The notes beneath the pieces are model-generated. The model was not told where the DNA came from. It was given only the letters and a program-made list of their open reading frames with translations, and did not search any database. Below are positions 32,265-41,228 of a stretch of DNA of 64,000 nt, one piece after another. The stretch spans positions 124,001-188,000 of the forward strand of contig NZ_AUFF01000002.1 of NCBI RefSeq assembly GCF_000426365.1, in the 5' to 3' direction. A program made the translations under genes and the position numbers. The stretch comes from Arenimonas composti TR7-09 = DSM 18010. GTDB taxonomy: Bacteria; Pseudomonadota; Gammaproteobacteria; Xanthomonadales; Xanthomonadaceae. How positions within the stretch are numbered: the first letter of the stretch is position 1; each line of letters begins with the position of its first letter.

Positions 32265-33367
32265 GCGGCCTCCCGCTGTCGCCGCCCGCTCGCGAGCCAG
32301 CGTTCGAGCGCGAACAGCGCCAGCACCAGCGCGATCAGCCCGCCGTCGAGCGGCACCGGCGGTGGCGATGGCGGCGGGCCGCCGGTCCGTGGCGCCACGC
32401 GGGCGGCGTCGGCCATGGTCGGCGCTGGCGCCGAAGCCTGCAGGGCAGTGCGCAGCCGCTGCGGGAAATCGGCCTGAAGCAGTTCCGGCAGCGTGTCCGG
32501 ACGCAACGGCCGCTGCCACTGCAGCACGCGACCGGCGCCGTGGCCGGCGGCGCGCAGCAACACGCGGCCGTCGTCGGCGCGCCAGGCGTTCGCGCCTTCG
32601 ATCCGCAAGGGCCAGGCGACATCGCTCGCCAGCAGCGCGGTGCTGCCGGCAGCAATGCGTTCGGCGAGCGCGGCATCGGCCGTATCGGTTTCGACGATCC
32701 GCGGCGGCCGCTCGCCGGCGAGCACGCGCAGCGCCGCGCGCAACCAGCGGCGCTGCGCCGGTTCGCCGACCAGCTCGATCTCCGCGGGCAGCGGTGCGGC
32801 GGGCGCGGTGGTCGGCGCTTCCGAATCACCGGCGGGATTCGGGGCGACCCGCCAGTCGACCGCACGCGCCAGCCGCGGCCGCTCGCCGTCGCCACCGGCG
32901 AGCCGCGCCGGCACGTGCACCACCAGCGGCGTGCCGGCCGGCAGCGCCGCATCGAGTTCGCGCAGCAGGCTGAAGGGCGGCAGTGCCGAAGCGACCTCGG
33001 GCGCCGGCGCGGCCAGCGAGGGAAAGTCGGGCGCCAGCCAGACGGCGGCCGCATCGTCGCGGACGAGGCCCGCCGGCAGCGCTCCGGCGAGCGCCGGATG
33101 CACCGCGGTCACCGCCGACGCCGGCGCAGCGCGCTCGCGCACCGGCATCGCCAGCAGCAGCGCCAGCGCCGCGAGCAGGGCGAGCCGGGCCAGCAGCAGC
33201 GGGATCTCCTCGAAGCGCAGGCGCTGCCGCGGCCGCAGCTTCGCGCCGAGCCAGCGCAGCGCCGCGAAGTCGACCGGCTGCTGCTGTTGCCGCCGCGCCA
33301 GGTGCAGCAGCAGCGGCAGCGCCCAGGCGGCGAGCGCGAGCTGGCCGAGCGGCAGCAGCAGGCTCAT
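32261..33367 (-). CDS. BatA-like membrane protein (N-terminal BatA domain)
   Basis: 368 aa; ATG 33367 overlaps the DUF58 stop. The N-terminus, PLGQLALAAWALPLLLHLARR followed by VDFAALRWL and a second hydrophobic segment, is the BatA N-terminal domain. The rest is an Ala/Pro-rich domain without a MIDAS motif, ending in a transmembrane helix (GGLIALVLALFALERWLASG). BatA-type proteins act with MoxR ATPases in the envelope, probably in metalloprotein or complex assembly. Confidence 0.78.
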   Translation of the reverse strand: MSLLLPLGQLALAAWALPLLLHLARRQQQQPVDFAALRWLGAKLRPRQRLRFEEIPLLLARLALLAALALLLAMPVRERAAPASAVTAVHPALAGALPAGLVRDDAAAVWLAPDFPSLAAPAPEVASALPPFSLLRELDAALPAGTPLVVHVPARLAGGDGERPRLARAVDWRVAPNPAGDSEAPTTAPAAPLPAEIELVGEPAQRRWLRAALRVLAGERPPRIVETDTADAALAERIAAGSTALLASDVAWPLRIEGANAWRADDGRVLLRAAGHGAGRVLQWQRPLRPDTLPELLQADFPQRLRTALQASAPAPTMADAARVAPRTGGPPPSPPPVPLDGGLIALVLALFALERWLASGRRQREAA

Positions 33368-34263
33368 CCGCGCTCCCCGGCCATCGGTGCGAACAGCCGG
33401 CGCAGCGGCGCGTCGAGCGGGGCGTCGAGCCAGTGTTCGACATGGCGCACGCCGGACGCCGCCAGCCGCGCCGCGAGTTCGCCGCGGGCGACGGCGAAGC
33501 GGGCGAGGAAATCGTCGCGTGCGGCGGCACCGTCGCTGATCCGTTCGGCGCCGCTTTCGGGATCGCGGAAGCGATGGCCACCGCGGAACGGGAAGTCGCG
33601 CTCGTCGGCGGTGAGCAACTGGATGTTCAGCACTTCGCGTCGGGCCGCGGACAGGCGCTCCATCAGCGCGACCGCGCCTTCGTCGAAGTCGTCGGACAAC
33701 ACGATCACCAGCTGGCCGGCGCCGATGCGTTCCCACAGCGGGCGCAGTGCCGTCTCCGGCGGCCAGCCGCCGCCGGCGCGCAGCGCAAGCAGCGCATGGG
33801 TGGCGCGGTCACGCGCGCGCGCACCGGCGTCGGCGGGCAGCAGCAGCTGCAGCCCCTCGCCGCCGACCACCGCGAGGCCGCAGCGGTCGCCCTGGGCCAG
33901 CGCCAGTTCGAACACGCAGGCGGCGAGGGCGCGGCCGACGTCGAGGCGGCTGCGCGGGTCGCGCGCGCTGCTGCGCTGGCCCATCGATGCGCTGGCGTCG
34001 AGTACGACCCAGGCGGTCAGCGGGCTGTCGCGCTCGGCCTCGCGCACGAAGAAACGGTCGGAGCGCGCGTACAGCTTCCAGTCGATCTGCCGCAGCTCGT
34101 CGCCGGGTTCGTAGGCGCGGTACTGGGCGAATTCGAGGCCGGCGCCGCGGCTGCGGCTGCGGTGCTGGCCGAAGCCGTCGCCACCGGCGGCGCGGCGGCC
34201 GGCCAGGCGCAGCGTGCGCAGGCGCGCCCGCACCTCGGCCGGGATCAGCGTTTCCGCCGCCAT
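33364..34263 (-). CDS. DUF58 domain protein (von Willebrand-like)
   Basis: 299 aa, soluble. The DUF58 signature YEPGDELRQIDWKLYARSD is present, followed by a von Willebrand A-like fold with the MIDAS-like DASASMG and a later LSDDFDEG. These proteins pair with MoxR ATPases. The gene starts 7 bases after moxR and overlaps the next gene by 4 bases, so all are in one operon. Confidence 0.9.
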   Translation of the reverse strand: MAAETLIPAEVRARLRTLRLAGRRAAGGDGFGQHRSRSRGAGLEFAQYRAYEPGDELRQIDWKLYARSDRFFVREAERDSPLTAWVVLDASASMGQRSSARDPRSRLDVGRALAACVFELALAQGDRCGLAVVGGEGLQLLLPADAGARARDRATHALLALRAGGGWPPETALRPLWERIGAGQLVIVLSDDFDEGAVALMERLSAARREVLNIQLLTADERDFPFRGGHRFRDPESGAERISDGAAARDDFLARFAVARGELAARLAASGVRHVEHWLDAPLDAPLRRLFAPMAGERG

Positions 34264-34270
34264 CGTGGCT

Positions 34271-35263
34271 TCAGCCCGCCGGCGGCGGACAGGTGCGCAG
34301 CAGGGCCGCGATCACGTCGTCGGCGGAGCGCTGCTCGGCTTCGGCGGCGAACGAAAGCAGCAGGCGATGGCGCAGCACCGGCGCGGCCAGCGCGGCGATG
34401 TCCTCGCGCGTCGCGGCGAAACGGCCGTGCAGCAGCGCCCGCGCCTTCGCCGCCAGCACCAGCGACTGGCCGGCACGCGGGCCGGCGCCCCAGCGCACGT
34501 ACTGGGCGATCTCCTTCGGCGCGTCCGGTCCCGGCCGGGTCGCGCGTACGAGGCGGGCGATCCAGTCGAGCAGGTCGGCGCCGAGGTGCACTTCGCGGAC
34601 CCGCGCCTGCAGCGCGATCACCTCGTCGGCATGCATCACCGTCGGCACCACGGCGTGCTGGCTGCCGGTGGTCTGCTCGATGATCGCGCGCTCCTCGTCG
34701 AGGCTCGGGTAGTCGACGCGCACGTGCAGCAGGAAGCGGTCGAGCTGCGCTTCCGGCAGCGGATAGGTGCCGGCCTGCTCGAGCGGGTTCTGCGTCGCCA
34801 GCACGAAGAAGGGTTTCGGCAATTCGCGGGTCACGCCGGCCTGGCTGACGGTGCGTTCCTGCATCGCCTCCAGCAGCGCCGCCTGGGTCTTCGGCGGCGT
34901 GCGATTGAGCTCGTCGGCGAGCAGCAGGTTGGTGAACACCGGCCCGGGCTGGAACTTGAAGTGGCGGTGGCCGGTGCCGTGGTCCTCCTCGAGGATCTCG
35001 GTGCCGAGGATGTCGCTGGGCATCAGGTCCGGGGTGAACTGCACGCGCCGGCTCTGCAGGTCCAGCGCCTGCCCCAGCGTGCGCACCAGCAGCGTCTTGC
35101 CCAGCCCGGGCACGCCCTCGAGCAGGCAGTGCCCACCGGCGAACAGGCCGATCAGCAACTGCTCGACGACCTCGTGCTGGCCGACGATGGCCTGGGCGAT
35201 GGCGGCGCGCAGTGGCGCGACTTTGGCGAGCTGTTGCTGCACGTCGGGGGCGGTCATGTTCAT
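34271..35263 (-). CDS. MoxR family AAA+ ATPase
   Basis: 330 aa from ATG 35263 (ATG 35257 is an alternative; neither has a strong ribosome-binding site). Walker A is EGVPGLGKT, the sensor/Walker B region ADELNRTPPKTQAALLEAMQE, and sensor 1 LATQNPLEQAGTYPLPEAQLDRF, all typical MoxR. MoxR ATPases act as chaperones for assembling metal-containing or membrane complexes, working with von Willebrand-domain partners such as the DUF58 protein encoded next. An inverted-repeat element lies directly upstream. Confidence 0.93.
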   Translation of the reverse strand: MNMTAPDVQQQLAKVAPLRAAIAQAIVGQHEVVEQLLIGLFAGGHCLLEGVPGLGKTLLVRTLGQALDLQSRRVQFTPDLMPSDILGTEILEEDHGTGHRHFKFQPGPVFTNLLLADELNRTPPKTQAALLEAMQERTVSQAGVTRELPKPFFVLATQNPLEQAGTYPLPEAQLDRFLLHVRVDYPSLDEERAIIEQTTGSQHAVVPTVMHADEVIALQARVREVHLGADLLDWIARLVRATRPGPDAPKEIAQYVRWGAGPRAGQSLVLAAKARALLHGRFAATREDIAALAAPVLRHRLLLSFAAEAEQRSADDVIAALLRTCPPPAG

Positions 35264-35280
35264 CTGGCTGGAAGGATAGG

Positions 35281-35389
35281 AAGTAGTGGATAGGAAATAG
35301 GAAATAGCGGGCAAAGGCGGCTGGCGTCGCGTGCGAAACGTCCCGGCCCACCGCAAGGCTCGCTATTTCCTATTTGTTATCCCCTACTT
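35281..35389. repeat. Purine-arm inverted repeat upstream of moxR
   Basis: 35281-35309 and 35361-35389 are inverted copies matching at 26 of 29 positions, with A+G-rich top-strand left arm and a GC-rich 51-base core. The 12-mer gtagtggatagg in the left arm recurs at 53965-53976 in a similar element. It is unlike the surrounding base composition. Confidence 0.6.
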
Positions 35390-35407
35390 GCCTTCAAGCT
35401 CCGCCCT

Positions 35408-36172
35408 TCACGCAGTAAGAGCATAGACGACGATATTCACCGCGAACTTCGTATTGTCCTCCGCCAGCCACCGCTTGTTCCGCCAGTCGTAGTCCCACTC
35501 GCAGCCGTAGTCCTTGTTGCTGTAGAGCACGCCGAGGCGGCCGTCGATCTCGATGCCCTTGAGGTAGTCGTGCACGAGGTCGTCGCCCCAGCCGTTGAGT
35601 TCGTAGCTGGTGGCCGGCGGGCCGTCGAAGCGGAAGAAGCTGGAATAGACAGGGTGGCGGTCGGGCAGCTTCTGCAGTGCCCGGGAGCCGAAGATCGCCG
35701 CCATCTGCTCCTCGAACGATCGCGCGAACAGGCCGTCGATGTCGTGGTTGCAGTCGTCGACGAAGACGAAGCCGCCGTTGCGCACGTAGCGCTCGAAGTT
35801 GCGCCGCTCGTCGTCGTTGAACTCGACCAGCTTGTGCCCGGCCAGGTAGCAGAACGGCGCCTCGAGCATGCGCGGATCGGCCAGCGCCAGCACGTGTTCC
35901 TTCGGGTCGACGCGCAGGCGGGTGTACTGCAGCAGCGCGTCGATCAGGTTGGCCGGCATGCGCTGGTCGACGTCCCAGTCGCCGCTGTCGTACATCAGGC
36001 GGGTGAACCAGAAGTCGTAGTCCTCCGCTGCGCTGCCTGCTGTAGGAGCGGCTTCAGCCGCGATGCCTTTGCGCGGGAAGAGCATCGCGGCTGAAGCCGC
36101 TCCTACGGTGGCGGCGGCGAGGCGGCGGAGGAAATCGCGGCGGGCGACCGCGGGTGGTCGGGCGCCCGCCAT
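35408..36172 (-). CDS. DUF4159 protein with REP-derived signal region
   Basis: 254 aa. Starts with a Tat-type signal (RRDFLRRLAAAT). The rest is DUF4159: FWFTRLMYDSGDWDVD, FCYLAGHKLVEF, GGFVFVDDCNHDIDG and GIEIDGRLGVLYSNKDYGCEW. The family has a class I glutamine-amidotransferase-like fold and accompanies MoxR/DUF58 clusters. Residues 23-44 (VGAASAAM ... IAAEAAPT) are encoded by a REP-type palindrome read in frame, which supplies the hydrophobic and cleavage part of the signal. It lies 3 bases after the TldE-like gene. Confidence 0.85.
   Translation of the reverse strand: MAGARPPAVARRDFLRRLAAATVGAASAAMLFPRKGIAAEAAPTAGSAAEDYDFWFTRLMYDSGDWDVDQRMPANLIDALLQYTRLRVDPKEHVLALADPRMLEAPFCYLAGHKLVEFNDDERRNFERYVRNGGFVFVDDCNHDIDGLFARSFEEQMAAIFGSRALQKLPDRHPVYSSFFRFDGPPATSYELNGWGDDLVHDYLKGIEIDGRLGVLYSNKDYGCEWDYDWRNKRWLAEDNTKFAVNIVVYALTA
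36042..36106. repeat. REP palindrome inside the DUF4159 gene
   Basis: gtaggagcggcttcagccgc plus gatgc (36042-36066) is repeated as a perfect inverted copy at 36082-36106, 25 bp per arm, 15-base loop. It is coding on the minus strand. Another full copy is at 60404-60516; half copies are at 41160 and 63928. Confidence 0.9.
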
Positions 36173-36175
36173 CGA

Positions 36176-37510
36176 TCAGACCGCGTCCGACAGGGAGGTG
36201 AAGGTGAAGTCGCGCAGCTTCATCGGCGGGATCATCATCGTGAACGGCGACTCGTCGTCGCCGAGGCGCACCGGCAGGCCGAGCTCCTCGATGTTGTTGA
36301 GCATGATCACCGGCGATTCGTTGAAGCGGAAGTTCTTGATCGGGTACTTGATCTCGCCGTTCTCGATGTAGAAGGTGCCGTCGCGGGTCAGGCCGGTAAG
36401 CAGTACGGTCTGCGGGTCGACCATGCGGATGTACCAGGTGCGGCTGACCAGGATGCCCTTCTGGGTCGACTTCACCAGTTCGGCGGTGGTCTTCGTGCCA
36501 CCGGCCATCAGGATGTTGCCGGGCTGGCCGACTGCGCGCTTGCCCTTCTCCTTCGCCCAGTAGCGCGAGTACTGCAGGTATTCGACGACGCCGTTCCTGA
36601 CGATGTGGTGCTTCTCGCGCGGCAGACCCTCGCCGTCCCAGGGCATCACCTCGGCACCCGGATGCCACGGATCGGCCCAGATGTTCACGCGCGGGTCGTA
36701 GACCTGCTCGCCGACCTTCGTGCCGCCGCCCTTCTTCGACAGGAAGCTGCGGCCCTCGTCGGCGGAACGCGCGTCGAAGAAGAACATCATGAAGTTGATC
36801 AGGCCGGCGGCCGCGGCCGGCTCCAGGATCACCGTGTACTTGCCCGGCTCGAGCGCGCGCGCGTCGACCGAGTCGCGCGCCTTCTGGATCGCCACCGCGA
36901 TCGACTCGTCGGCGTCGAACTTCGTGATGTCGGCGACGTTGCGGGTCACCCAGCCGGAGCCGCGGCCGTCGGCGGTGCGCACGGTGCAGGTGTAGTCGGC
37001 GCCGGTGGACTTCGCGTAACCGAAGTTGCCCTTGTTGTTGGCGAATGCGAAGAAGCTCTGGCTGTCCTGCAGGAAGCCGGCGGCGACCAGGTTCCCGGCC
37101 TTGCTCGGGTTGATCGAGGCCTCGGCGATGCGGGCGCGCAGTTCCGGGGTGATGTCGGCGGTGGCCTGCACGAAGGTCGCGCTCGGCCGGTAGGTCTGCT
37201 TCTCGAGCGCCGGCATGTATTCCGGATTCTCCGGCGCCAGCTTCGCCAGTTCCTCGGCGCGGCGCACGCAGCGCTCGATCGAGGCGTCGTCGAAGCTGTT
37301 GATCGTCGCCGTGCCCTCGCGGTTGCCGAACGCGCACGAGACGATCAGGTCGCAGTCGCTGACGATGCCGCTGGTCGACACGGCGTTCAGCGCGAAGCGG
37401 ATGTTGCCGCTGATCGAGCCGGCGAGGGTCGCGGTGCAGTCGTCGGCGGTGGACAGCGAGACCGCCTTCTGCAGGATGGCCCGCGCCTGTTCTTCGGTGA
37501 AGATGCTCAT
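36176..37510 (-). CDS. TldE/PmbA-like protein
   Basis: 444 aa. TldD/PmbA family features: an N-terminal domain ending around KAGNLVAAGFL, and a C-terminal domain with YTVILEPAAAAGLINFM, GEGLPREKHHIVRNGVV, GNILMAGG and GLTRDGTFYIENGEIKYPIKNFRFNESP. There is no HExxH motif, as expected for the TldE partner that combines with the metallopeptidase TldD. The TldD/E pair is known to cleave unfolded peptides and process microcin-type RiPPs. It follows the TldD-like gene by 16 bases. Confidence 0.88.
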   Translation of the reverse strand: MSIFTEEQARAILQKAVSLSTADDCTATLAGSISGNIRFALNAVSTSGIVSDCDLIVSCAFGNREGTATINSFDDASIERCVRRAEELAKLAPENPEYMPALEKQTYRPSATFVQATADITPELRARIAEASINPSKAGNLVAAGFLQDSQSFFAFANNKGNFGYAKSTGADYTCTVRTADGRGSGWVTRNVADITKFDADESIAVAIQKARDSVDARALEPGKYTVILEPAAAAGLINFMMFFFDARSADEGRSFLSKKGGGTKVGEQVYDPRVNIWADPWHPGAEVMPWDGEGLPREKHHIVRNGVVEYLQYSRYWAKEKGKRAVGQPGNILMAGGTKTTAELVKSTQKGILVSRTWYIRMVDPQTVLLTGLTRDGTFYIENGEIKYPIKNFRFNESPVIMLNNIEELGLPVRLGDDESPFTMMIPPMKLRDFTFTSLSDAV

Positions 37511-37526
37511 GGATGGGTCTCCGGGC

Positions 37527-39149
37527 TCAGCCGAGGTTGCGGGCGGTGTTGATGACGTTGATGCCGTCGAAGCGGGCCGTCGACGCGCCGTGCGAGACCG
37601 CCGAGACCTGGCCCGGCTGGCCCTTGCCGTCGAAGAACGAGCCGTTGAGGCGGTAATCCGACTCGTCGCAGATCGCGCTGCAGGCGTTCCAGAACTCCGG
37701 CGTGCGCATCTGGTAGGCGACGTCCTCGATCATCCGGCCGAGCTTGCCGTTCTTGATCTCGTAGAACAGCTGGCCGCCGAACTGGGCGTTGTAGCGCTGC
37801 TGGTCGATCGAGAAGGAGCCGTCGCCGACGATGTAGATGCCGTCCTCGACGTCCGAAATCATCTGTTCGACGCTCAGCGGGGTCTTGCCCGGCGCCAGCG
37901 ACACATTGGCCATGCGCTGGAACTGCACGCTCGACCAGGAATCGGCGTAGCAGCAGCCGTCGGATTCGGTCTTGCCGAGGATGTGCGCCTGGTCGCGGAT
38001 GGCCTGGTAGTCGACGAGCACGCCGTCCTTCACCAGGTCCCAGCGCTTGGTCTTGACGCCCTCGTCGTCGTAGGCGACCGCGCCGAGACTGCCTTCCTGC
38101 ACCTTGTCGGCGAACAGCGTGACCTTGCCGCTGCCGTACTGGAAGCGGCTCTCGCGCTTGTCGAGGGTCGCGAAGCTGGTGCCGGCGTAATTGGCCTCGT
38201 AGCCGAGCACGCGGTCGAGCTCCAGCGGATGGCCGACGCTCTCATGGATCGTCAGCCACAGATGGCTCGGGTCGAGCACGAGGTCGTACTTGCCGGGGCG
38301 AACCGACGGTGCCGACAGCTTCTCGCGCGCCTGCTTGGCGGCGGCGGTGGCGTCCTCGAGCATGTCGTAGCCGAGGCCGTAATTGACGACGCCGTTCGGC
38401 GCCACGAAGCGCTTCGGTTCCTGCAGGTATTCCCAGCCCATGCCCATCGGCGCCGACAGGCCGTCGCGGGTGCGGAACTTGCCGGACTCCTTGTCGATCG
38501 CGGTGACGGTGAACGGCGCCCAGATGCGGTGCACGTCCTGGTCGATGTAGCTGCCGTCCGTGGAGGCGAAATACTTCTGCTCGTTGACCAGGAACAGCGT
38601 CGAGTTCACGAAGTCGGCGCCGGCGGCCATCGCCGCGGCGTTCACCGACAGCAGCAGCTCGACCTTCTCGCTGATCGGCACCTCCATCGCATTGCGGCGG
38701 ATCGGCGTCCGCCACGCGACTTCACCGGCGCCCTTGACCGGCGCCAGCTGCACCGGCGTGGTCTGCAGGCGGGCGTTCGCCTTCGCGATCGCCACGGCCT
38801 GCCGGGCCGCGGTCGCGACGGCCTCGTTGCCGAGGTCGCGGGTCGCGGCGAAGCCCCAGGCGCCGTCGGCGATCACGCGGATGCCGACACCGGAAGATTC
38901 GGTGTTGACGACGTTCTGGACCTTGTCCTCGCGGGTCACCACGAACTGCTGCAGGTAACGGCCGATGCGCACGTCGCAGTAAGTGGCGCCGGCGTCGCGG
39001 GCGGCCTGCAGGGCGGTGTCGGCGACCGCCTTCTTCAGCGCGATGTCGATGCCGGAGACGAGCTCCGCGGCGGCGATCGTGCGGCTGTAGGGCATCAGCA
39101 GGCCGGCGAGGCCCACCCCCGAGATCGTCAGGAAGTCTCGTCTGTCCAT
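37527..39149 (-). CDS. TldD-like metallopeptidase with Tat-type signal
   Basis: 540 aa from ATG 39149 (the adjacent ATG at 39152 is possible); GGAG lies 6 bases upstream. MDRRDFLTISGVGLAGLL is a twin-arginine signal, so this TldD-type enzyme is likely exported, unlike E. coli TldD. The zinc motif HESVGH (H302, E303, H307) is present, with later GVKTKRWDLVKDGVLVDYQ and GCCYADSW characteristic of the family. The partner TldE-like protein has no visible signal; joint export in the Tat system is possible but inference. First gene of the run to 28390. Confidence 0.88.
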   Translation of the reverse strand: MDRRDFLTISGVGLAGLLMPYSRTIAAAELVSGIDIALKKAVADTALQAARDAGATYCDVRIGRYLQQFVVTREDKVQNVVNTESSGVGIRVIADGAWGFAATRDLGNEAVATAARQAVAIAKANARLQTTPVQLAPVKGAGEVAWRTPIRRNAMEVPISEKVELLLSVNAAAMAAGADFVNSTLFLVNEQKYFASTDGSYIDQDVHRIWAPFTVTAIDKESGKFRTRDGLSAPMGMGWEYLQEPKRFVAPNGVVNYGLGYDMLEDATAAAKQAREKLSAPSVRPGKYDLVLDPSHLWLTIHESVGHPLELDRVLGYEANYAGTSFATLDKRESRFQYGSGKVTLFADKVQEGSLGAVAYDDEGVKTKRWDLVKDGVLVDYQAIRDQAHILGKTESDGCCYADSWSSVQFQRMANVSLAPGKTPLSVEQMISDVEDGIYIVGDGSFSIDQQRYNAQFGGQLFYEIKNGKLGRMIEDVAYQMRTPEFWNACSAICDESDYRLNGSFFDGKGQPGQVSAVSHGASTARFDGINVINTARNLG

Positions 39150-39290
39150 CATTGGCTCCAGCGGGGAAGTCGTGCGGACCGCGCAGCGCGCGGCAGTCAC
39201 CAGCCCGTCGACTCTGTCCAGCCCGGTGCGACGGCGTCAAGTCAACTTCCGGCCTACCGTGGTTCCGTCTTCCGTTTCGCCAGCCGGTCT

Positions 39291-39370
39291 GCGGTACGTC
39301 GCCCGGGCCTCCGGTACGTCGCCCGCGCCTGCGCTCCGTCGCCCGCGCTTGCGCTACGTCGCCCGGGCCT
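39291..39370. repeat. 4 x 20-bp tandem repeat
   Basis: Four consecutive 20-base units of the form gcggtacgtcgcccgggcct, differing at a few positions. It abuts the left arm of the large inverted repeat. Confidence 0.8.
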
Positions 39371-40183
39371 CGGCGAAGGACACGAGCTGTTTTCCTGCGC
39401 GTGGCTCGGAAAACACTCGTGCCCTTCGCGGAGGCCCGGCCCGGTTTTCGCTGGCGGTCCGGCTGCTGCAGTCCGGGCGCGCAAGGTGGCTTTGGCCGGT
39501 GATTCGCTGCGGGTCCGCGAAACAACCGCCCTGCGTGGCGATCGGCCCCTGCGGCCTGGAGCGGGCCAGCCAGCGGTGACCGCGGCGCTTTCGTCGCGGC
39601 GCGCGTGGGTCCCGTCCTCCGGTACCGGGAACGCCACGCCGACTGCAAGCTCGGTCTTGTCCGGAAGCGAACGCGGATCGCAACGACGCCGCCGCCTTAC
39701 CTGGTTTCACCGATGCGCAGTCCTCCGGCCGCACCGCAACATCGCGACTCCCGGAATCGGGGTTAACGGGCCGACGCCGTCGCCGCGCGCAGCGCGCGGC
39801 GCGCGAAAGGTTTCCGGAGGATCGGCAACGGGCGGAACCGGGCGTTGTGCAAGCCGGCGCAGCGTCCGCGTTCGGCCCGGAACACGATCGAGATCGCAGT
39901 CGGCGTGGCGTTCCCGGTACCGGAGGACGGGACGCACGCGCGCCGCGAGGGCGGCTCCGCGGTCACCGCTGGCTGGCCCGGGGCCCGCCGCACAGTCCGA
40001 TCGCCGCGGCTGGCGGTTGTTCCGCGAACGCGCAGACAGTCCATCGGCCCGCGTGGTCAGCGCGCCGACGTGGCCCGTCGCCGGAGCCACGAGGGAAACC
40101 GGGCCGGGCCTCCGCGAAGGGCACGAGTGTTTTCCGAGCCACGCGCAGGAAAACAGCTCGTGTCCTTCGCGGAGGCCCGGGGG
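39365..40183. repeat. Large inverted repeat, arms about 340 bases
   Basis: 39365-39700 and 39842-40183 are inverted copies. The outermost 85 bases or so are almost identical and each forms its own hairpin (gaaggacacgag ... ctcgtgcccttc around ttttcctgcgcgtggctcggaaaa). A second highly conserved block pairs 39523-39645 with 39901-40020; the rest aligns less well. The 140-base centre has further small palindromes. The two ends could extrude as a cruciform. No ORF of believable composition was found inside. Confidence 0.8.
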
Positions 40184-40265
40184 ACGTACCCGGAGTTTTC
40201 CGGGGCCCGGGGGACGTACCCGGAGTTTTCCGGGGCCCGGGGGACGTCCCCGGAGTTTTCCGGGG
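40171..40265. repeat. 3 x 30-bp tandem repeat
   Basis: Three copies of a 30-base unit (gggacgtacccggagttttc followed by cggggcccgg), with one T-to-C change in the last. It begins at the outer end of the right inverted-repeat arm, and mirrors the tandem repeat at the other end. Confidence 0.85.
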
Positions 40266-40335
40266 TGCGGCTGGTTCCGCCCGGCTTCAGCCGGGGACGG
40301 CGAGGCTGGACGAGGACGTCGAGGAGAGAACTGCA

Positions 40336-41163
40336 ATGGCCAGCCGCAATCCCGGACCCTGGATCGCCCTGCTCGCCGCCGCCGTCGCCGGTGGCGCCCT
40401 CTGGTTCTTCTGGCCGCGGACGGCACCCGCACCGGCGCCGGTGGCCGAAGCGCCGCCGGTCGCGGCGACGCCGACGCCGATGCCGGAGCCGCCCGCGCCG
40501 ACCTATCCGGTCGAGCAGATCCCGGTCGACCCGATCCTGCCGGCGATCGAACTGCCGGCGCTCGAGGCCAGCGATGCCGGCTTCCTCGATGCCCTCGCCG
40601 GTGTGTTCGCGCAGTCGCGCGACTACCTCGTCGGCGAGTTCGTGATCCCGCGTCTGGTCGCGACCATCGACAACCTGCCGAAGCGGTCGCTGACGCGGCA
40701 GATCTATGTAGCCCGTCCGGCCACCGGCGAGCTGCACATCGCCGACGCCGACGGCCGACAGTGGCTCGATGCCGGCAACGCGGCGCGATACGACGGCGCG
40801 GTCGAGGCCTTCATGCGCAGCGATTCGCGCCAGCTCGTGAGCCTGTACGTGCAGTGGTACCCGCTGTTCGAACGCGCCTGGCGCGAGCTCGGGGAGTCCG
40901 ATCGCCGCTTCAACGACCGCCTGGTCGAGGTGGTCGACCACCTGCTCGCGGCGCCGGAGATCAGCGGCCCGATCGAACTGCGCCGCGATCCCAACCGTCC
41001 GCGCTGGATCTACGCCGACCCCGAACGCGAGGCCGCGTCGGTCGGCCACAAGGCCCTGTTGCGGCTCGGTCCGGACCACGCGGCGCGGGTCAAGGCCAAG
41101 CTTCGGGAAGTGCGCGCCCTGCTCGCCGGCACTCCACTCCAGGAGCCGGGAAACGCGTTGTAG
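40336..41163 (+). CDS. DUF3014 membrane-anchored protein
   Basis: 275 aa; ATG 40336 with GAGGAGAG upstream. One transmembrane helix at about 8-27 (WIALLAAAVAGGALWFFW), then a Pro/Ala-rich linker and the DUF3014 domain: LPALEASDAGFLDALA, IPRLVATIDNLP, YVQWYPLFERAWRELG. Function unknown; probably anchored in the inner membrane facing the periplasm. Its TAG stop lies inside a half REP sequence. Confidence 0.85.
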   Translation: MASRNPGPWIALLAAAVAGGALWFFWPRTAPAPAPVAEAPPVAATPTPMPEPPAPTYPVEQIPVDPILPAIELPALEASDAGFLDALAGVFAQSRDYLVGEFVIPRLVATIDNLPKRSLTRQIYVARPATGELHIADADGRQWLDAGNAARYDGAVEAFMRSDSRQLVSLYVQWYPLFERAWRELGESDRRFNDRLVEVVDHLLAAPEISGPIELRRDPNRPRWIYADPEREAASVGHKALLRLGPDHAARVKAKLREVRALLAGTPLQEPGNAL

Positions 41164-41180
41164 GAGCTTCAGCCGCGATC
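41160..41180. repeat. Half REP sequence overlapping the DUF3014 stop
   Basis: gtaggagcttcagccgcgatc differs from the full repeat arm by a three-base deletion. The TAG of the repeat is used as stop codon by the DUF3014 gene. Confidence 0.7.
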
Positions 41181-41228
41181 CCTACCCCCTCGCGAAGCGT
41201 CCGCGCCAAAGGCGCGGGCCCTCTCTGG

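Larger units (their letters stand above)
39150..40335. other. 1.2 kb non-coding region between divergent genes
   Basis: Nothing protein-like was accepted here. It contains a 4 x 20-bp tandem repeat, a large inverted repeat with arms of about 340 bases, internal hairpins, and a 3 x 30-bp tandem repeat, all described separately. It separates the minus-strand tldD run from the plus-strand DUF3014 gene. Confidence 0.7.

Noticed and set aside
40171-40265. A CRISPR array
   Set aside because: The 30-base units are directly adjacent with no spacers and there are no cas genes in the window.
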